Of a DNA stretch of 64,000 bases, positions 57,301-64,000 are shown one piece after another. Within the stretch, counting starts at the first letter, position 1, and every line of letters begins with the position of its first letter. The position numbers were made by a program, and so were the translations under genes. The DNA lies in contig JALIRH010000039.1 in assembly GCA_023055505.1 (NCBI GenBank), positions 4,220,505 through 4,284,504 on the forward strand, given 5' to 3'. This stretch comes from Callipepla californica brunnescens (lineage: Eukaryota > Chordata > Aves > Galliformes > Odontophoridae). Under the pieces are notes generated by a model that was given only the letters and a program-made list of their open reading frames with translations, was not told where the DNA came from and did not search any database.

Positions 57301-60300
57301 ATGAAGGGTTTTCAGGACCTGCCTCCCTTGGACCTTACTTAGCCTCAGCGTTTATGCAGAGATGAGAACTAACACTGTCCCGTAGACTTACAGGCTTTCT
57401 TAGAAGTCAGTGATTACTGAGAGCAAAACGAAGCCACTGGCAGAGCAGAGCCCTCTCTGATTTACACGGTTTGCTCTTTGTGACTGCCGTCGTGTGGGCA
57501 GTCATCACTGCAGCTGAAATAGCAAATATAAGCTTAACATGCAAAACAATACTTCAAGGACTACAGCACGTTATGCGGTTTCTGAGATTCTGAAGAGTGG
57601 TTTGAGGATTACCTGTAGCCTATTGGATGCCTTCTTTGTTTCCAAACACCATCATTAATTGTGTTTCTCTCTTTTCTTTCTCAACCAGTGCCTACCGGGC
57701 TCTTAGATGTCTGGTACAAAACGCAGGATATAGGCTCCCAAATGCAGAACATTTCTCTTTTTTGGAAGGTAAGATGATGAAGTAAAACTTAGTGTACTCA
57801 GCAGTTTGGGGGGAGAACTCTATGTTTTCAGGAAAGGGCTTCAAACCAGGGCACAGCAGTGCTTTGCCCAGTGACAGAGAATAGCTGCTACCCAAGACTT
57901 TCCTCACACCCCAGCACATTCCCCCTTTTCACACCGTGATGGTACCTGTAAAAGAACAGGTAACAACCTTTAGGCTTTCTAGTTCAATTTTCTAATTTGT
58001 ATGTCTATCTCCTCATTTCCTACTTTGCTGTGTACTGTCAGAACAAATTCCCCACTAGAACCAGGTATCTTGAGCGTTTGAACGTTGTGTTGAGGAATAT
58101 GGTTTAGAGAGAACTCCTGGTGATAGGTGGGTGGTCGGACTGGATGACCCTGTAGGTCGTTTCCAAGCACGGTGATTCTGAGATGCATCATGAGGCAGAT
58201 GATGTGAAGAGCTCCAGGAAAATCAACTGAAGGGCTGAGAGTGTCAGACTGACGTTAGGGAGCTGGTAGCAAGTTCAGTGATCTTTTAATGATGATCACT
58301 AGCTCCTAGGAAGCACCTAAACGTTACTTTGGACTTAATCTTTCTTGGAAAGGAAGAAAAACACTCTGATTCATTCATGCCAGGAAATAACAAGTGTCCC
58401 AACCGCTTTCACAGCAGGTTCTGAAGTGAGGGGTTGCCTCCATTCCTTGCTTTGCATTGAGGAGCTCTGCACTCATTGCTCAGTGGGAATCCCACAGTGA
58501 AAGGGCAAACTGCAGGCAGGCTGAGCGTGTGTGCTCCTTAAGGCCCTGCTCAGGAGGGTCTGCAGGTGTAACAAAATCCCCTCTCACGGCAGAAGGTCCA
58601 ATGCTAAGCAGGTGGAATACATGGTTCCTGGTGACCGGATCACCAGAACGAGCCCTTCACTCCAGCAGTGGCTCAAGAACAGGCTAAAAGCATTTTCTCT
58701 GCAGGCTTTGCAGAAGTCAGAGGCAAGAGGAAAAATCCTGCATTACACAGTGACCTTTGAAGCACTAAGCCACGGGGAGTCCAAAGCAATAGAGACAGAC
58801 GTCACCACACAGACCAGTTACGGCAGAGTCACTCCAAAGATGGACTACAGGATAACAGTCACTGCTGATAACTCGAGGGGGAGCTCCCCTCCTGCATCCA
58901 TCCTGACTAACCTACGCATCCGAGGTAAAGCCCAAGTCACCTTAAGGCTGAGGCAAGTGTGTGCTGATGGTGTGCTTTTTGTTTGACTGTTCTTCCTCCC
59001 ATGACAGATTTACCCCCTCCTCAGAACGTCTCTGCTGTAGCAGTGGGAAATAACAGCATCTTGGTCAGCTGGAAACCTCCCATTAAATCCACCACATCCA
59101 TCAACGGGTACATCGTGGAATGGATAAACACCCATAGGCAGAGCAGCCCGGAGCCACAGCCAAGCTGGGTAAAACTTGTGGCATCCAACCTGTCCGTAGT
59201 GATACCAGGTGAGTGCCACCTGAAGCAGGATATCGTTGAAGCACTGTTTTAATTTTGAAAGCCTTCTAAGGAACAACACAGACTCTAATTTTTACTTTAT
59301 TACTTTATTTACTTTACTTAATACCACTTTATTGTGGTATTTAAAGTTTTCTACATGGAAGGAAAGACTTCAGTGGTTCAGCCATCCCCTCAGATGATTT
59401 TTACCTGCTAAGCAGAAAGCCTTAGAATAAAAAGCAAAATAAGAAATAACAAAAAAATAAATAAAACAAGAAATAACAAAATAAAATAATAAACAATAAA
59501 TAAAAAGACAGTAAAAATAAAATAAAATAATAAATAATAAAATAAATAAAATAAATAAATAACAATAAAAACTAAAAAAAAAAAATCAGTCCTTCTGAAG
59601 TGCAGTAAGACAAAGATCAGAGCTTTAAGAAGAGTATTTCCATTCTAACAGCTGCTGGTCACTGATCCAAACCAGTGGCAATATTCTTTACACTAGATAG
59701 CTTCAACGTTACAGAGTAATGGGAGTGTTATTCTGGTTGGTCTTTCCTGCACTGTGTCCTGGTGCTGTGCCTCCCAGGGTTTAAATCCCTGCCCTCAAGC
59801 AAGTGGGAAAAAATAGCACTTTCATGCTGTTACTTTGTACTCTGCCTTGAAAAAGGGAAGCATTGATTACAGTCACTCTTCCATAACCCACATTAACTAT
59901 TGGGATAGATATGATCAAGTAAATATTCTAGCCATAGCTGTAAATATTTTAATGGGATAATTATTTACTTCCTGTTTCTTCTTTTAGAGCACATAGAAGA
60001 TAACATGTGCTATCACATCAGCGTATTTGCACTTTATCAGGATAGAGCTGGGCAAGTGAAATCAGTGAGGGGATACTCAAGGGAAAAAGGTAAATCAAAG
60101 TAATACTCCTCCAGGCACTGTAAAGCCAGCTTAAACTGCTCAGCGTGCAAAGTCGGTCTCGTGTTTTGTAGCACCATCAGCTGGGCCACAAGTGTACACA
60201 AAGCCACAGACAGACGGCGTCTTGGTTTCGTGGGGAGAAATCCCTCCCCACCAGCAAAGGGGCTGCATCACAGAGTACAAAATTTACCTGCAGAAAAAGG

Positions 60301-63300
60301 ACAGCGATGGAGATCCCGCTGTCTATGGTAGGTGTCTGCTGAAAGACGGCGTGATGTGCATGTGCTGTTTGTTGAGGAGGGAGGGCTGGCCAAGAAAGAG
60401 ACCACAAAGAGTCCCAGGCAGCTCATCCAGCAGCAAGATGCAGCTTCAGCTCTCTCTGCTACAGCTGTTCACAAACAAGGCTGCATATTTATACTCTTAT
60501 AATCGAGTTAGATGATACTAACTGCTGTCTAAAAGCTGTGTTCAACAAATGCACCGTCAGCACATTGAGACACGTAGCCAGCAGCACACACTGCATTCCA
60601 GCACGTGGATGCCCTCCCCACGCGTGGCCTGCCACCCACGTGTGTAACTCCCACGCTCCCACCCAAGACAAGAATTATTTGCTTCTCCCCCTTTCTCTTT
60701 CAGCCATTCATAATACACCTTCTCAACATTCGTTCTACATCACAAACCTGCAGCGTGGTGAGTACTACATCCTGTGGATGACGGCACTGACAGCTGCTGG
60801 AGAAAGTCCCTGGGGAAACAGCGAGCTGGTCTGCTTGGAAGGTAAGGAGTCAGCTGTGGGCAGGGGGCTGACAGTTCTATCCCTGGGCCCACTGTTGTCC
60901 ACAGATTTGGAATACTTTAACCACTACTCTTTAATTAATGAAGATCTCTAGTTTCAGCTGGTTTTAAGATGTGACATACCTTCCTTGTCTTCCACTTCTC
61001 AGTTTTGTACCAATGTTATCTGTATAGCTAACAGTTCAGTGCTTGCAGTCTTACTTATTACAAAAGGGAAAGTTGCTTGCCCAGGTAACTATGCTGATAT
61101 AGAACCATAGAATCACCAGGGTTGGAAAAGACCTCCAAGATCACCCAGTCCAACTGCCCACCCATCACCAATGGTTCTCACTAGACCATGTCCCTCATCA
61201 CTGTGTCTAAATATTCCTCGAATACCTCCAGGGTTGGTGACTCCACCACCTCCCTGTGCAGCCCATTCCAGTGCCTGACCACTCTTTCAGACAAGTATTT
61301 CCTAACATCCAGTCTGAATCTCCCCTGACACAACTTGAAGCCATTCCCTCTAATCCTCTCACTAATTACGTGAGGGAAGAGGCCAACCCCCAGCCCACTA
61401 CAACCTCCCTTCACGTAGTTATATCCAGTAGATATCTATGCGTGAGTCTGTTTGCCTCAAAGTTTCAAAAACATAGGTGGTTCCCTGGTGGTTCCCATTC
61501 ATTGTGGTCACAGAAGCAGCTGTCACCTCAGAGACAGCCAGCACAGCACCGTGGCTGAGCTGGAGTAGAGGACAAGTCCACCTTGTGTGTGGTCCCCACT
61601 TCTGTGCTGCCCAGGGCTCGCACAAACATGCTTATGCTCTGTGTCCTTGGAAATTCAGCACTAGAAGGTTGGCAGTCACATATTTTGGACTGTGAACTGC
61701 TGATCTCAAGAGGCAGTGGTAGACATTCTAACATTATAAAGGACCGTTGACCTCAGACATCATCAGTTCACTCAGTTTTCCTGATCTAAAAACCTAAGAT
61801 TTTCTGGTATTTGTGACAAGTGCAAACCATGATCGTTGTCCGTTTTGAAGTAGGATACTTTTTCTTCATTAAATAAAAGAATAACACATCTGTTCTGTGC
61901 TCCAGGTGCTGTGGACTGGATTATCGTGCTCACCTGCAGCTTCTTCATACTCTCAGCCTGTATTTGCTCTGTGCGTCCTGCGAGAAAACTGTGAGTGGAT
62001 TGATCTCTTACATCCCAGTAAAACATGGAGAGGGCATATTAATGTGCTCTCAGGACATCTCAGGGAACAGGGAGGATAGTTTTGAACTAAGGTTTCAGAT
62101 AACGTGAATGGTAAGAACATCACACTGTGCTTAGGGGATAGATACGGTTATGGATATGTCATGGATGCTTCACCCAGAGGTCACCTTAAGGCCTGCTTCC
62201 ACTGAACCCGAGCTGGTACAAACCCTGGTCCCTTCCTGAAGGAAGTCAGACCCTGTGACAAAAGGCCTTTTTTCTTGGCAACACAAACACACCTCCAACC
62301 TGAATTTCCAGGGCTGAGTTCATGGCCACACGGAGCACACTCTGCTATTAATCATGCACGTCTAACGAGGGCTGTGCTGCTCTGATTTTTGCTAAGTCAG
62401 TACTTGCTCAGTATTACCTCACTCCTGGCTTTGCACCTGGGAAATATTAGCACTTAAAACTGCCAAAAATGAACACACTAAGGAATACAGACCAGAGGGG
62501 AGGCAATAATGTATGCTCATGAAGCGGTGTTATGGCCAGAAAAAAAGGGGAAATCCAGAGCTGTGCTGTCCAGTCAGCCAAAATCGCTGTGTCCTCAGAA
62601 ACTCAGGCAGGTTCTGCCAGTCCCACCCAGCCTGAGCTTCTGCTAATCTCTGGTAATGCAGACTCATGACACAGAATTCTTCAGTAATTGCATACAGCAC
62701 GTTCCAGCTCAGCAGAACTTGCAGGTATGGGCATTTATGCTTTTAACTTCACCTGTTCCATCTGCAGATTACTCTCACTCTTCTCTGCCACTGTACCTCA
62801 GTGGTACAGCAAAGCCATTCCAGATCCAGCTAATGCTACCTGGGCTAAGAAGGACAAGCCTATGAAGGTAAATCAGACTTTTTTCCCTTCTAACCCCACC
62901 CTCTTCAGCAGAAAAAGCAGATGGAGCCAGTCAAATCAGGCACCTCTTAACGTAGCAAATCCTGCCATTTCTGGCAAGGGTGAAGCTCCATCCTGTACTG
63001 TGTTACACACAGTACGCATTGCACAAAGTGACAGAGAACCGCGCAGAGCTATTTTCCTTTAGCAGTGGTAGATGCCTGTGCACAAAGCAGTGAGTGCAGA
63101 ATTAACGAGCACTGCTGTACGTGTGCCCCCCACCAGGGTGAGCTGAGCGTGCCTTCCAGTCCATTCCTGCACAACACCAGCAGCTTTGAAGAGCCTGAAA
63201 CAACAGAAGTAGAGGAAAGCTTCATAAAGACAGACCTCCAGGTTCTCCAGGACAGGCTCATCTTCAGCACCATCAATCACAGCAGAGATGATGAGTGGCA

Positions 63301-63649
63301 GCTGGAAAGCAGCTCCGAGAAACAAGAGGCGGAGTACAGGCCCCTACCCAGCACAACAGACGGAGACAGTGCCGAGCACCAGCTCCCCGACTCGTACAGG
63401 AGGATGGTGCTGGAAGTGCCAGAGCAAACACAAACTGTTTCTGAGTACATCGCTGATCTGCTTACAGACAGAGCTTACCTGCCCTCCGCCATCGCACCGC
63501 CTCCCACAGACACTACTGAAGAGGAGCCTGAACTCGGCTGCCATTCGGTCTCTGTCTTCCCAACAACTTTCCTGCCACCGGAATTCCCCTACGGAGGGAA
63601 ACTCAAATTGGACACGGTGAGGCTGAGCTGCGGCTCCTTCACTAGGTAG
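51353..63649 (+). CDS. IL12RB2: IL12RB2, interleukin-12 receptor beta-2 chain
   Basis: Signalling chain of the IL-12 receptor (with IL12RB1); in mammals it recruits JAK2 and STAT4 and drives Th1/NK responses. Fifteen phase-continuous coding exons: 51353-51410, 52391-52717, 53304-53418, 54002-54180, 54388-54524, 55267-55411, 57689-57768, 58705-58924, 59008-59208, 59988-60089, 60172-60327, 60704-60841, 61906-61990, 62768-62867, 63137-63649 (TAG). Total 851 residues (human 862). Order: signal peptide 1-19 ([12 protein letters not shown]); Ig domain 20-128; D2 129-226 (CTWDKG); D3 227-320 with WSNWS at 307-311; D4 ([15 protein letters not shown]); D5 (VSWKPP, YIVEWI); D6 ([19 protein letters not shown]); membrane helix in 620-648; box 1 [20 protein letters not shown] at 657-676; tail with AYLPS (Tyr 795), which corresponds to the human STAT4-docking YLPS; and the conserved end [14 protein letters not shown]. 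Placement directly after IL23R matches mammals. Confidence 0.97.
54893..55112 (-). mobile_element. CR1 LINE fragment in IL12RB2 intron
   Basis: Reverse-complement CR1: CAACCCCCTGCCGTGGGCAG, then ATCCAGCCTGGCCTTCAGTG, then GCAACCTGTTCCAGTGCATC, then TTTAAAACCATTCCCCCTCA. It lies between the two D3 exons and is well preserved over about 0.2 kb. Confidence 0.93.
55668..55770 (-). mobile_element. CR1 LINE 3' fragment in IL12RB2 intron
   Basis: CTGTAGGGGCTGGAAGGGAC, then AGATCATCGAGTCCAACCCC, then GCCAAAGCAGCTCCCAGCCC. This is a reverse-complement CR1 3' end, in the intron after the WSNWS exon. Confidence 0.85.
58085..58190 (+). mobile_element. CR1-like 3' fragment in IL12RB2 intron
   Basis: GGAATATGGTTTAGAGAGAA, then GGTGGTCGGACTGGATGACC, then CTGTAGGTCGTTTCCAAGCA, then GTGATTCTGAGAT. 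It resembles a plus-strand CR1 3' end, diverged. Confidence 0.75.
59443..59586. repeat. A-rich AAATAA/AATAA simple repeat
   Basis: About 140 bp made almost only of A and T in AAATAA and AATAA units, in the intron between the two D5 exons of IL12RB2. Short TTTACTTTA repeats lie just upstream at about 59290-59330. Confidence 0.93.
61100..61440 (-). mobile_element. CR1 LINE fragment in IL12RB2 intron
   Basis: Well-preserved reverse-complement CR1 3' region: ACCATAGAATCACCAGGGTT, then GAAAAGACCTCCAAGATCAC, then CAGCCCATTCCAGTGCCTGA, then AAGCCATTCCCTCTAATCCT. It lies in the intron before the transmembrane exon and is transcribed antisense within IL12RB2. Confidence 0.93.
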
Positions 63650-64000
63650 CCGGGGTGGTACAGCAGCCTGGCCTGAACGTTTGCACTTTAGCAGAGTGTT
63701 GCAATCTGTGTCCCACCGCAGCTTGCAGCTTGCACATCACACCTCCAGGTAACACAACCCATCACAAACCTTTCCAGCATTCTAAGTCACGCCTTACTGT
63801 ACAGCACAGCAGCTCGTCACCCACAGAGCACGCTTGGGTAGAATTAAAGACAAAAACCCAGGTTGCTGGTGCTGTCATTAGGCTTCATAAGATTAATTGC
63901 TGCCTGCAGAAAGCCACAGCTGCCTCGGGTCCCTGCCCCACTGCCTGAACACCACAAAGTCACTGAGAACGCTGCTTGCCCAGAACCAGCAAGGTCAGAG
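63650..64000 (+). other. IL12RB2: IL12RB2 3' untranslated region (runs off the window)
   Basis: Non-coding sequence after the stop. A variant poly(A) signal ATTAAA lies at 63843-63848. Whether transcripts end near it or continue past the right edge cannot be told. Confidence 0.55.

Overview
This is vertebrate nuclear DNA, most likely from a bird and probably a chicken-like galliform. The evidence is four recognisable multi-exon vertebrate genes with GT-AG introns, many fragments of CR1-type LINEs with the typical avian 3' end, GC-rich compact introns, and no prokaryotic-style gene packing. The gene order MIER1 - SLC35D1 - IL23R - IL12RB2 matches the block on human chromosome 1p31. Species was inferred from these features, not measured.

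Layout: (1) 1-16446, + strand, MIER1 from its second coding exon to the stop; the exon carrying the first residues lies left of the window. (2) 16447-20486, the 3' untranslated regions of MIER1 (+) and SLC35D1 (-), arranged tail to tail. (3) 26472-20487, - strand, the whole of SLC35D1: 12 coding exons, 355 residues, with several introns of about 85-120 bp. (4) 26473-29800, a GC-rich upstream region with a 16-bp tandem array carrying four CACGTG E-boxes and a 0.67-kb degenerate pentamer/decamer satellite. No C1orf141-like gene is seen here, although one occupies this interval in human. (5) 29838-40102, + strand, the whole IL23R gene. (6) 40103-51313, intergenic, with a CpG-rich island near 48.7-49.3 kb that is the best candidate for the IL12RB2 promoter and untranslated first exon. 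(7) 51353-63649, + strand, the complete IL12RB2 coding region.

How the genes relate: MIER1 is a nuclear ELM2-SANT corepressor subunit. SLC35D1 is an ER nucleotide-sugar transporter. Both look like housekeeping genes. IL23R and IL12RB2 are tandem cytokine-receptor paralogues that, in known vertebrates, each pair with IL12RB1 to receive IL-23 and IL-12 and signal through JAK2/TYK2 to STAT3 and STAT4. I reconstructed all exon junctions by hand. Reading phase is continuous across every junction, giving 780 residues (or 783) for IL23R and 851 for IL12RB2.

Most interesting point: this IL23R is not built like mammalian IL23R. Between the WSXWS domain and the transmembrane exon it keeps four in-phase exons encoding two extra fibronectin type III domains (D4 and D5), which match exon for exon the D4 and D5 of the neighbouring IL12RB2. 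Only the third membrane-proximal domain (D6) is missing. It also has a canonical WSAWS motif where human IL23R has WQPWS. The gene therefore looks intermediate between the long IL12RB2/gp130 architecture and the short mammalian IL23R.
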